Source: a virus. From it: 36,922 nucleotides of DNA. Of the stretch, positions 16,427 to 22,856 are shown one piece after another. Every line of letters starts with the position of its first letter. Position 1 is the stretch's first letter. The position numbers and the translations under genes are program-made. The stretch covers positions 1 through 36,922 of IMG/VR virus record IMGVR_UViG_3300034110_000838; one strand, 5' to 3'. The notes under the pieces are model-generated. The model was not told where the DNA came from, did not search any database, and saw only the letters and a list, made by a program, of their open reading frames with translations.

Positions 16427-17329
16427 TCAGTATTCGTCGTCCCAGAAGCTGCCGCGGGCCCCGGTCAGGTTCCCCGCCAGGAATTCCTCGAGCGGGTGAT
16501 TCTCCGCGCTTTGGGAGTCGTGCCCGTCCGCCGTGCGGGCCGCCGGCAGGTCCACCGACTCGTAGCGCTGGAGCAGCGTGGTCTCCAGCTGGTCGCTGCC
16601 GCTGATCGCCCGGGCCAGCTTGGATGCCAGCAAGGTCACCAGCGCCGCGACGAACATCGGGTCGTATTCGTCCGGGTCGTCGATCCGCTGGACGTAGCGG
16701 AGCTTGATCTCGTCCGCGTCCGCCAGCACGCAGCGCTTGCCGTTCGCCCGGCGCATCTCGAATTCATCGATCCGGCCCCGCTCCCCGCGCAGCTCGCGCA
16801 GCTTGAGGAAATCCGGAGGGATGGCGAAAGCCGCATCCCGGCCCTCCGTCTCGTCATCCATCAGCGTGGTGATTTCCACGACGCCCGTGCCGGTGCCGAC
16901 CGCCGTCCATTCCTCGACGAGTTCCGGGCTGGCCACGTCCTCGCTGGAGGTGAAGAACACGCCGCCGTTGGCCGGGTAGTCGATCGTCCACAGGCTGCCG
17001 TCCCAGTAGATGAGCGGCTTGGCCAGCGCGATAGTGTCATACTCCCACTGCGTCCGCCCGTTGACCTGCGCGCCGGCCAGGTAGTCGCCGACCAGCGAGG
17101 CATTGATGCCCGCCACGGTGCGGGCGTAGCTGTCCGCCGCCACCTGCGGCTCCAGCCGGACGGAGGTCATGGCAAAGGACCAGAAGAACGCGCGCAGCGC
17201 CTCGTCCCGCGCCTGCCCGTAGTGGAGCTTCGCGTGGCGGGCGTTCTTGTCGTTCGGGTCGTCGATGCTGCTGATCGTCTTTTCGCCGATCTTGAGCAGC
17301 GCCAGGTTGCAGAGTTCCGTCTTGGTCAT
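16427..17329 (-). CDS. Tail tubular protein A-like (head-tail adaptor), 300 aa
   Basis: The N-terminus (MTKTELCNLALLKIGEKTIS) followed by L-H-Y-G-Q-A-R-D-E-A-L-R and F-F-W-S-F-A is the classic signature of T7 gp11-type tail tubular proteins: L-C-N-x-A-L, G-E, then Y-x-x-x-R-D-x-x-L and W-x-F-A. This ring joins the portal to the nozzle. It is about 100 residues longer than T7 gp11. The extra length comes largely from an inserted module (residues about 81-152) that also occurs twice in the nozzle gene. The C-terminus (T-G-A-R-G-S-F-W-D-D-E-Y) ends the protein 4 bp before the nozzle start. A strong terminator hairpin lies just ahead of its start codon. Confidence 0.92.
   Translation of the reverse strand: MTKTELCNLALLKIGEKTISSIDDPNDKNARHAKLHYGQARDEALRAFFWSFAMTSVRLEPQVAADSYARTVAGINASLVGDYLAGAQVNGRTQWEYDTIALAKPLIYWDGSLWTIDYPANGGVFFTSSEDVASPELVEEWTAVGTGTGVVEITTLMDDETEGRDAAFAIPPDFLKLRELRGERGRIDEFEMRRANGKRCVLADADEIKLRYVQRIDDPDEYDPMFVAALVTLLASKLARAISGSDQLETTLLQRYESVDLPAARTADGHDSQSAENHPLEEFLAGNLTGARGSFWDDEY
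16870..17089 (-). repeat. Adaptor/nozzle repeat module, copy 1 (in adaptor, residues about 81-152)
   Basis: The coding segment reads G-D-Y-L-A-G-A-Q-V-N-G-R-T-Q-W-E, then L-I-Y-W-D-G-S-L-W-T-I and F-F-T-S-S-E-D-V-A-S-P-E-L-V-E-E-W. It is homologous by eye to two segments of the adjacent nozzle gene. It appears as an insertion in an otherwise gp11-like adaptor, splitting the N-terminal helical part from the C-terminal half. Confidence 0.72.
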
Positions 17330-17336
17330 GGCGGGG

Positions 17337-17379
17337 AAAAAAGCACCGGCGGCACGGGGGGAGTCCCATGCCGCCGGTG
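17337..17379 (-). terminator. Intrinsic terminator between capsid-side genes and tail adaptor
   Basis: On the minus strand, 11-bp perfect arms (CACCGGCGGCA and TGCCGCCGGTG, plus coordinates 17369-17379 and 17344-17354) flank a 14-base loop, with a run of six T directly after (17337-17342). It ends just 7 bp before the adaptor ATG. T7 has its late terminator in the same place, after capsid gene 10 and before gene 11. It would lower expression of tail genes relative to capsid. Confidence 0.9.
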
Positions 17380-17406
17380 GCGAGTGGTTTCAGGTGGCCC
17401 CGGCGG

Positions 17407-17874
17407 TTACTTCCCGAGCGCGTAGAACAGCCGCAGGCGGAAGTTCTTCGCGGTGGTGGCGATGGTGGTGGCGGCGCCTGGAACGAACTGCACCCACGAA
17501 TCTTCCGCCACCAGCACATCGGCGGCAGCATCCGGAACCGAGGTGGTTTCGGTTGCTTCCAGGTTGGCGGTCACCGAGGGGATCGTCTGGTTGGAGCCGG
17601 TCCCCGAGATCGGGACCAGCACCAGGGAACCCGCCACCGTGGCGGTGTGGTCGGTGCTCAGATACGAGGCGGAGGGGAGGATGCGCGCACCCCGGGGGAC
17701 CACCCCGAAGCGGGCGTATTCCGTGGTGGCGAAGGTGCCGACCGGCACGCTGACGTTTTCCGACAGGCAGTGGACATTGGTCGGCGTGGTGACGCCGGAC
17801 GGGCCGTTGAGCGGGCCCTTGGTGAGCGCCAGCGCGGTGGCGGTGGCGACGGCGGATTCTGCGGATGGAGGCAT
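17407..17874 (-). CDS. Putative capsid decoration or head-associated protein, 155 aa
   Basis: The gene follows the major capsid gene by 32 bp and is the last gene before the terminator, so it should be expressed at a high level together with the capsid. The product (MPPSAESAVATATALALTKG) is small, Ala/Thr/Val-rich and beta-patterned, without Cys clusters, charged helices or catalytic motifs. Small beta proteins next to the capsid gene are often head-decoration or capsid-stabilising proteins. I do not recognise the family, so this call rests on position, size and composition. The start at 17874 is preceded by AAGATC with no clear Shine-Dalgarno sequence. Confidence 0.7.
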   Translation of the reverse strand: MPPSAESAVATATALALTKGPLNGPSGVTTPTNVHCLSENVSVPVGTFATTEYARFGVVPRGARILPSASYLSTDHTATVAGSLVLVPISGTGSNQTIPSVTANLEATETTSVPDAAADVLVAEDSWVQFVPGAATTIATTAKNFRLRLFYALGK

Positions 17875-17906
17875 GATCTTGTGGTGTCAGGGATTGGGGT
17901 GGTGGC

Positions 17907-18842
17907 TTAGGCGTCCTGCTCGCACAGCACGTTCACAACGCGGTCTTCGTCCTTGCGGCCGGAGGCGACCTTGAGCACGGAGCGGACCTGCACCGCGTGG
18001 CTGACATCCGTCCGCACGTCGATGTGGGTCTTGATGTCGTACCAGAAGTCCAGGTGCACGCCGGTGGATACCCAGATCGGGCAGCTGCGGATGATCTTGC
18101 CGCCGCCGGGCGTGGTGAAGGGCAGGCGCTCGGAGCGCATGAAGTTGATGCCCATGAAGTAGTCCACTTCGCCGTCCACCAGGGCCTTCACCTTGTTGTA
18201 GTCGGAGCTTCCGGTCTGCTCGACTTCAAACAGCAGGTTGTCCAGCTCGTCCTGGCTGACCGCCATGCACAGGCGGGCGCCTTCGGCCTTGGCCTCCTGG
18301 CCGTAAACCTCGAGCTTGCCGAAGCGGCCCTTGGCGCGCACCAGCTTGGCCAGGGTCAGGCCGGTGTTCGTGGTCAGCCCGTCGCGGCGGTAGTTCACGG
18401 CCACGGTCTGGGACAGCGCCACGGTCTGGATGTTATCCTCGGACCCCTCGTAGTTCGTGCCGAGGATGCCCGCGATGAAGATGTCATCCACCTTCCGCGA
18501 GGCGGCGGCGGTGTGCTGGGTCTGGGTCTCGCCGGTCGGGCCGAACTGGTAGTCCATGTCCTGCGCGTCGTCCTCGTCGATCCAGGTGGTGAGTTCCGCC
18601 TTGCGCGGGAAGAGGAAGCGCTGGAGCACGGCGTTTTCCTCGCCGACCGTCTGCTGGAGGCGGCCGGTCACGTCGCGCATCTCCTTCTTCTGGAGCTTGC
18701 GGTGGGCCTGCGACTTGCCGGTGCAGCCGGTCTTGACGGTGGCGAAGCCGCGGAAGCGGCTCTGCATTTGCTGGGCGACATGCTCGATGCCGTCCTGGAA
18801 CATGTTCCGCGCGGATTGCGGGATGGTGATTTCAACAGCCAT
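17907..18842 (-). CDS. Major capsid protein, 311 aa
   Basis: The product (MAVEITIPQSARNMFQDGIE) has the layout of the phage capsid families found next to T7-type portals. There is an N-terminal helical arm with H-V-A-Q-Q-M-Q-S-R-F-R, a segment with F-P-R-K-A-E-L-T-T-W-I-D-E-D-D that resembles the E-loop region, R-K-V-D-D-I-F-I-A-G-I-L-G, and a C-terminal domain rich in V-D-Y-F-M-G-I-N-F and D-V-R-T-D-V-S-H-A-V-Q-V-R-S. It lies between scaffold and tail genes. The 5' leader is unusually long for this genome (206 bp), contains a 17-bp hairpin and the TGTCGGCAAG motif, and ends in an A/T-rich stretch before the ATG. High expression is expected. Confidence 0.87.
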   Translation of the reverse strand: MAVEITIPQSARNMFQDGIEHVAQQMQSRFRGFATVKTGCTGKSQAHRKLQKKEMRDVTGRLQQTVGEENAVLQRFLFPRKAELTTWIDEDDAQDMDYQFGPTGETQTQHTAAASRKVDDIFIAGILGTNYEGSEDNIQTVALSQTVAVNYRRDGLTTNTGLTLAKLVRAKGRFGKLEVYGQEAKAEGARLCMAVSQDELDNLLFEVEQTGSSDYNKVKALVDGEVDYFMGINFMRSERLPFTTPGGGKIIRSCPIWVSTGVHLDFWYDIKTHIDVRTDVSHAVQVRSVLKVASGRKDEDRVVNVLCEQDA

Positions 18843-18990
18843 AAAAATGGGATGGTAGAGAGTTGGGTAAAATGGCGTGCCACACGGCCGCGCCTGCTTG
18901 CCTCGTTCTCCGATTGTCCACCCCTGCCACGGGTCCCTCTGCGGGATTATCCACCGGACGGCGGGTCGGTATGAGTCACCGCCCGGAATA

Positions 18991-19028
18991 CAAGACCCGC
19001 GCCGTGGTGTCCACGGGCGCGGGTCTTG
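18991..19028 (-). other. Strong stem-loop in the capsid mRNA leader
   Basis: A 17-bp arm (18991-19007) pairs with 19011-19028 across a 3-base loop, with one bulged base. No T run follows on either strand, so it is not a standard intrinsic terminator. Placed between scaffold and capsid, it could act as a processing or stability element that raises capsid mRNA relative to upstream genes. That role is inferred. Confidence 0.7.
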
Positions 19029-19034
19029 CCGACA
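19025..19034 (-). promoter_or_regulatory. Recurrent spacer motif TGTCGGCAAG, copy B
   Basis: The minus strand reads TGATGTCGGCAAG here, just upstream of and overlapping by four bases the capsid leader stem-loop. Copies at 2503-2512 and 22837-22846 also lie in spacers ahead of late genes in the same orientation. It is a candidate promoter or regulator site. Confidence 0.4.
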
Positions 19035-19048
19035 TCAACTGACCGGCG

Positions 19049-19933
19049 TCAGCTCTGGTTATAGAGTCGCCGCACCTTGGCAGTTACCGCCGGATCGCCG
19101 GCCATGTACCGTTCATGCTCCGGGTGGCCGGGGTCGCGGGTGATCGCGCGGGCTTCCTCCATCGGGCTGCTGTAGCCGCTGCCGCTGGCCGGCAGGCTGC
19201 CGCGCATGCCCGCCACGCTGTCCTCCGAAAGCAGTCCGGTCACCTTCCCCAGAAACTGGAGCACCTTCGGATTGCCGAACAGCTCGCCGTCGTTCGGGTC
19301 GAAGCCGAGCGCGGTCGCCACCTGCTTCGCCACCGCCACCTTTTGCGGGTAGGCGGTCCCCCACTCCTTGCGCAGCGCCTGCTCGCGCTCCGCCATCAGA
19401 TTGTCATATTGCAGCCGCATGTCCGCCTGCACCTGCTGCTCCTGCTCCAGCTGGAAGGCCACCACCTCGCGCGCCTGCGCCGGGGTCATGCCCGCCTTGT
19501 GCGCCCGCTCCGCGAACTTCAGCGCGCGCCCTTCGTCGAACTTGATGCCCTCCGGGATCTGCTCCGGCTTCAGATCGTAGGCCGTGGGGATGTCCGGGAC
19601 GCCGATCGCCTTGCGGTAGGCGCTGACTTCCTCCGGCGTGGCATCCGCTCCCGGCACCGTCACCGCGCCGGCCCGCGGGCCCTTCATGGTTTCCAGGTTC
19701 CGGTAGCTCTTCACCAGGTCCGGCACGCTCTTGAAGCGCTCCACGCCCTTGAACTCCGCGAACTCCGGCCGGGCATGCCAGCCTTCCGCGAAGCTGCCAT
19801 CCGGGTTCACGTAGCCGGCCGGCGCCTGCTGGCCATCGCCAGCACCGCCCGCCGCTGCGCCCTGGCCTTCACCCGCTCCGCCGGCACCGCCACCGCCGCC
19901 TTCGGCATTTCGTAAAATCTCGAATCGCTTCAT
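19049..19933 (-). CDS. Scaffolding protein, 294 aa
   Basis: The product (MKRFEILRNAEGGGGGAGGA) has a disordered Gly/Ala/Gln-rich N-terminal tail (residues about 11-40). Next comes a short conserved block (V-P-D-L-V-K-S-Y-R-N-L-E) and a helical middle with A-R-E-V-V-A-F-Q-L-E-Q-E-Q-Q-V-Q-A-D-M. The C-terminus has G-H-P-E-H-E-R-Y-M-A-G-D-P and then a basic end (K-V-R-R-L-Y-N-Q-S). The block K-S-Y-x-x-L-E, followed by Y-D-L-K-P-E-Q-I-P-E-G, is typical of podovirus scaffolding proteins, which guide procapsid assembly and bind capsid through a basic C-terminus. It is located between portal and capsid genes, as in T7 (gene 9). Confidence 0.86.
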   Translation of the reverse strand: MKRFEILRNAEGGGGGAGGAGEGQGAAAGGAGDGQQAPAGYVNPDGSFAEGWHARPEFAEFKGVERFKSVPDLVKSYRNLETMKGPRAGAVTVPGADATPEEVSAYRKAIGVPDIPTAYDLKPEQIPEGIKFDEGRALKFAERAHKAGMTPAQAREVVAFQLEQEQQVQADMRLQYDNLMAEREQALRKEWGTAYPQKVAVAKQVATALGFDPNDGELFGNPKVLQFLGKVTGLLSEDSVAGMRGSLPASGSGYSSPMEEARAITRDPGHPEHERYMAGDPAVTAKVRRLYNQS

Positions 19934-19959
19934 CGTGATTTGGGGATGTTTTTAGGCGC

Positions 19960-20655
19960 TCAGTCCTTCTTCTTTTTGGCGGCCTTCTTGGCGGGCGGCG
20001 GGCTGTCATCCGCCGCGGGCAGCGCGCCTTCGTCCGTCACTTGACCGTCATCCGCCGGTCCTTCGTCCGTCACTTGACCGTCATCCTTCCCCGCGGGCTT
20101 CATGAGCTCCGCGAGCTCGATCGCCTCGCGCAGGTCCTGCGCCGCATCCGCCGGGGTGTCCCCGGTGCCGATGTGCTCGAAGTCATCGCACACCGCGGCG
20201 AAGCCCCCGCCCGGCCGGCGATCGATCCGCACCCGGCGGTCCTCGTCATCCGTGATGAACTGCGGGAACTCTTCGCCCTCGAAGGGATCGACCGGCGGCC
20301 CGGCCACGGCCGCGGCATCCCGCACCCGGCCCTTGTAGCGGGCTTTGAAATCCTCTTCCGTCCAGTGCTCCCGCGCCCAGGCCACCACCTCCGGCGTCAG
20401 GTCGCCCAGGTGGTCGCTCATCTTTTCCCGGATCTCCGGCGGGAACTCCACCACGGGCGTGGACCGCGCCACGCTGGCCTCCCCGATCTCCACCGCGGGG
20501 AACACCCCGTGATGCTGGCGGAACCACTTGGCGATCGCCTGGCCGTGGTCCTGGAATCGCTCGAAAACGCGGATCGTGCGCGTCCGGCTGTCGAATTTCC
20601 CCACGCAGTCGTCGTCAACGAACAGGTGGCGGGTCAGATACATGTGAATCTTCAT
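19960..20655 (-). CDS. Protein with HicB-like domain and Lys-rich tail, 231 aa
   Basis: No single family covers the whole product (MKIHMYLTRHLFVDDDCVGK). Residues about 142-186 resemble the HicB fold: V-R-I-D-R-R-P-G-G-G-F-A-A-V-C-D-D-F, then G-T-G-D-T-P-A-D-A-A-Q-D-L-R-E-A-I-E-L. The G-D-T-x-x-x-A-x-x-x-x-x-E-A-I-E-L spacing is that of HicB antitoxins. There is no HicA partner or HTH next to it, so this is probably a reused fold. It is followed by a duplicated D-D-G-Q-V-T-D-E-G unit and a terminal K-K-A-A-K-K-K-K-D tail. It overlaps the Bbp19-like gene by 41 bp. A structural or head-assembly function is inferred from its place between portal and scaffold. Confidence 0.7.
   Translation of the reverse strand: MKIHMYLTRHLFVDDDCVGKFDSRTRTIRVFERFQDHGQAIAKWFRQHHGVFPAVEIGEASVARSTPVVEFPPEIREKMSDHLGDLTPEVVAWAREHWTEEDFKARYKGRVRDAAAVAGPPVDPFEGEEFPQFITDDEDRRVRIDRRPGGGFAAVCDDFEHIGTGDTPADAAQDLREAIELAELMKPAGKDDGQVTDEGPADDGQVTDEGALPAADDSPPPAKKAAKKKKD
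20027..20086. repeat. 33-bp tandem unit (27-bp perfect direct repeat) inside the HicB-like gene
   Basis: A 27-bp sequence at 20027-20053 recurs identically at 20060-20086, in frame. It encodes the repeated acidic unit D-D-G-Q-V-T-D-E-G in the linker before the Lys-rich C-terminus. Perfect identity at the DNA level suggests a recent duplication by slippage. Confidence 0.9.
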
Positions 20656-20947
20656 CTTCGGGGTCGGTGTTGGTTTGGGTAAAGGCGGAGTTCAGGATGT
20701 CCGAGAGGACGTTTCTCATCCCGTCGCGGTGCGCGGCGTTCCCCGGGTTCATGCCGTCCTCCGCCATAAAGACCGACCCGTTGAAATTGTATCTCGCCAT
20801 CGCCAGCCGCAGCCACCGCCGCCCGCTGTCCAGGGTGAAAAGCTTCCGCGTCACCCGCTGCCACTCCGCTTCATTCGCCTCCGCCGCCTTCCGCGCGGCC
20901 TCGATCCGGGCAAACTCCCCCAGCGCGTCGAAGTTCCCTTGGCTCAT
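20615..20947 (-). CDS. Bbp19-like phage protein, 110 aa
   Basis: The product (MSQGNFDALGEFARIEAARK) contains F-T-L-D-S-G-R-R-W-L-R-L-A-M-A-R-Y, then N-A-A-H-R-D-G-M-R-N-V-L-S-D-I-L. This matches the pattern of the small Bbp19 family: a G-R-R turn, aromatic residues, then a R-D/E-G-x-R-N-V helix. Genes of this family sit next to the portal in several podoviruses. Their role is not well defined, and a head-assembly or maturation function is likely. The start at 20947 overlaps the portal stop as ATGA. The C-terminus (D-P-E-D-E-D-S-H-V-S-D) overlaps the next gene by 41 bp. Confidence 0.75.
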   Translation of the reverse strand: MSQGNFDALGEFARIEAARKAAEANEAEWQRVTRKLFTLDSGRRWLRLAMARYNFNGSVFMAEDGMNPGNAAHRDGMRNVLSDILNSAFTQTNTDPEDEDSHVSDPPPVR

Positions 20948-22581
20948 ACCTGCACCCCCAGGCTGCCCGCGGCCTTCGCCATTTCGGCGGCCTGCATCAT
21001 TTGCGCCTGTTCCTGCTGCGCGGCGGCGCGGGCTTCCCGCATCGCGTCGCGTTCCTTCACCGGCCGCAGGATCTTCTCCGCCGCGCCGTCGTTCCGGCCG
21101 CTTTCCCGCAGGTAGGCGTCCAGGTCGATGTTGTCCATGGCCTCCGGTGCCACCTGCGCCACCTGTAGCGCGCGCTCCACCAGTCGGTCGCCCGCGGCCG
21201 TCTGCACCTGGCGGATGGCCAGGGCGAACCGCGATTGATAGACCGTCTTGGGTTGCGGCACTTCCGGGCCTTCCGTCGTCTGCCGGATCACTTCCGCGGG
21301 GATGTCCTGCGGCAGCCCGAAGACGCCGGCCCGGAACAGGATGCCGAAAACCCGGTTCATCAGCGTGGCGAAGTCCGCGGTGAACAGGGTAAAGGACGGG
21401 GAGAACTGCATCAGCTTCTCCGCCGCCAGCTCCGTCACCTCCCGCGCCGTCATCATCTTCTCCCGGTCCGCGAACATGCGGAACAGGTCCACGTGATAGA
21501 CCCGGCGGATGGTTTCCCGCTCGTCCGCCAGCTGCTCGAGCAGCCATTGCGGTTGCCCGGTATGGGCCCACTCGCGCGGCAGCTCGCCGGCACCGGATCC
21601 GCTCTTGAAAACCGTGCGCCCGCCGGGCCGCAGGTCCACGTTCCCCACCAGGTTGTCCGGGATCAGCACCGGCGGCACGGCCATTTTCTGGCCCACCACC
21701 TGCGCAATCTGCTTGGTCTTGTTCGCCGTCAGCACGGCCGCCTTCACCTGGTCGAAGGGAGCGTATCCATACGCCTGGTCCCGGCCGCTGCGCTTCAGGT
21801 AGCGGGAGACGGTGCCGGGGAATTCCTGGTAGCCGCCGCGCTCCAGCACGCTCTTGCCATCCTCCGCCACCCACACGCTGGCGATCGGCATGTTGATCTT
21901 GTCCGCCTTGCCCGGCTCCCGGTTCAGCCGCGGGAAGACGCCGTGCACCACGTGGTGCTCCGCGTTGTGCCCCTTGCTCTGGAATTTCTCCCAGCTCTTG
22001 GCCAGCTTGGGATTCGCGTTGATCGCGTCCTCCCCGAACATTTGGACCAGCTGGCGGATGCCGTAGCAGGCCCGGCGGTAAACCGTGTCCACGTTCCCCT
22101 CCGCGTCTTCCTCGATGCAGTAGCTGCCCACCGGGTGCGCCTGGAAGGTGATCACCTTTTGCGGGTGCGGCAGCGCCATCATGGAGCAGATGCCGAAGGC
22201 CGCGCGGTCCACGAAGCACTCGTTCAGCGCGGTGTAGAAATTCCCGCCGGCCATGATCTTGGCCGCCTTGATGCTGGCCTCCCGGTACCACGCGTCCGCC
22301 TTGTCGGTCTTGATGTCGTCCGGCGCTTCCCAGCCGAACCATTGCGTGCCCGCCGGCGCGATGCTCCCGGAATGCCCGTTCGCCAGGATCTCCGCGGCCT
22401 CGATCACCGTCGTGTCGTAAAGCCGGTTGGCCGAGTTCGTCCCCGGGCCGGTCTCCGTGCGGTTGATGTTCCCTTTCCGCGGCAGCGCGTAGTCGGAAAT
22501 CGTTTGCCAGGACGCATCCCACGGGGAGCGCAGGCCGGACAGCTCGCCCCAGCGTGAAAGGATCGTCTTGGCGTCTTCCAT
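20944..22581 (-). CDS. Head-tail connector (portal) protein, T7 gp8-like, 545 aa
   Basis: The length and motifs fit the T7-type portal family. Near the N-terminus is S-P-W-D-A-S-W-Q-T-I-S-D-Y-A-L-P-R, then R-L-Y-D-T-T-V-I-E-A-A-E-I-L-A-N-G, and later W-F-G-W-E. The C-terminal half has R-V-Y-H-V-D-L-F-R-M-F-A-D-R-E and M-T-A-R-E-V-T-E-L, the motif where helices line the DNA channel, and a helical Ala/Gln-rich tail. Twelve copies of such proteins form the ring at the capsid vertex that takes in DNA from the terminase and binds the tail adaptor. The start at 22581 overlaps the preceding stop by one base (TGATG), and its stop overlaps the Bbp19-like start. Confidence 0.95.
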   Translation of the reverse strand: MEDAKTILSRWGELSGLRSPWDASWQTISDYALPRKGNINRTETGPGTNSANRLYDTTVIEAAEILANGHSGSIAPAGTQWFGWEAPDDIKTDKADAWYREASIKAAKIMAGGNFYTALNECFVDRAAFGICSMMALPHPQKVITFQAHPVGSYCIEEDAEGNVDTVYRRACYGIRQLVQMFGEDAINANPKLAKSWEKFQSKGHNAEHHVVHGVFPRLNREPGKADKINMPIASVWVAEDGKSVLERGGYQEFPGTVSRYLKRSGRDQAYGYAPFDQVKAAVLTANKTKQIAQVVGQKMAVPPVLIPDNLVGNVDLRPGGRTVFKSGSGAGELPREWAHTGQPQWLLEQLADERETIRRVYHVDLFRMFADREKMMTAREVTELAAEKLMQFSPSFTLFTADFATLMNRVFGILFRAGVFGLPQDIPAEVIRQTTEGPEVPQPKTVYQSRFALAIRQVQTAAGDRLVERALQVAQVAPEAMDNIDLDAYLRESGRNDGAAEKILRPVKERDAMREARAAAQQEQAQMMQAAEMAKAAGSLGVQV

Positions 22582-22787
22582 CAGCCCAGAAGCGAGCGCT
22601 TCGGTTCAGTGGTGGCACCCTGGCCGCTCAGCAGGGAGCGCGCGGGCTGGAGCGTGGCCGCGTAGCCCTGCCGGCCCGCCTGCTTGCGCCGTTCCTCGTC
22701 CTTGGTGGCGGCGATGTCCTCGCCCGTCTGCCGGACCGGCGGAGGTGGTGGCGTCGGCGGGATTTGTTTCGGCGGTGAGGCACCCAT
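22581..22787 (-). CDS. Small packaging-region protein, 68 aa
   Basis: The product from 22787 (MGASPPKQIPPTPPPPPVRQ) has a Pro-rich N-terminus and a conserved-looking C-terminus: K-Q-A-G-R-Q-G-Y-A-A-T-L, then R-S-L-L-S-G-Q-G, ending R-S-L-L-G. Small proteins ending in R-x-G-R/Y-A-S/A-T followed by a G-L/S-L-L-G tail are common between the large terminase and portal of podoviruses and are of unknown role. A GTG start at 22805 would add six residues. I prefer the ATG because a G-rich stretch lies just before it. Its leader contains the TGTCGGCAAG motif at 22837-22846. Confidence 0.72.
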   Translation of the reverse strand: MGASPPKQIPPTPPPPPVRQTGEDIAATKDEERRKQAGRQGYAATLQPARSLLSGQGATTEPKRSLLG

Positions 22788-22836
22788 GGCCCCCGCGCAT
22801 ACCACCGCCCGCGCGGGCCCTGCAATGAGTGTAACG

Positions 22837-22846
22837 CTTGCCGACA
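22837..22846 (-). promoter_or_regulatory. Recurrent spacer motif TGTCGGCAAG, copy C
   Basis: The minus strand reads TGTCGGCAAGCGTTACAC in the 69-bp spacer between the large terminase stop and the 68-residue gene. It shares 12 bases with copy A. The motif lies about 50 bp ahead of a start codon in both cases. Confidence 0.4.
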
Positions 22847-22856
22847 GCGGAAAAGC

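Larger units (their letters stand above)
18843..19048 (-). other. 206-bp scaffold-capsid spacer with two DnaA-box-like 9-mers
   Basis: This is one of the longest non-coding spacers in the late strand. It holds a strong stem-loop (18991-19028), the TGTCGGCAAG motif (19025-19034), and two similar 9-mers on the plus strand, TTGTCCACC at 18914-18922 and TTATCCACC at 18947-18955, 33 bp apart. Each is close to the DnaA box consensus TTWTNCACA. The phage also encodes a DnaA-domain-IV-like protein, so a replication-origin role is possible, but the boxes are imperfect and few. Confidence 0.35.

Noticed and set aside
19960-20655. A complete HicAB toxin-antitoxin system
   Set aside because: Only a HicB-like fold is seen. 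No HicA-type toxin is adjacent, and the gene is embedded in the head-assembly block.
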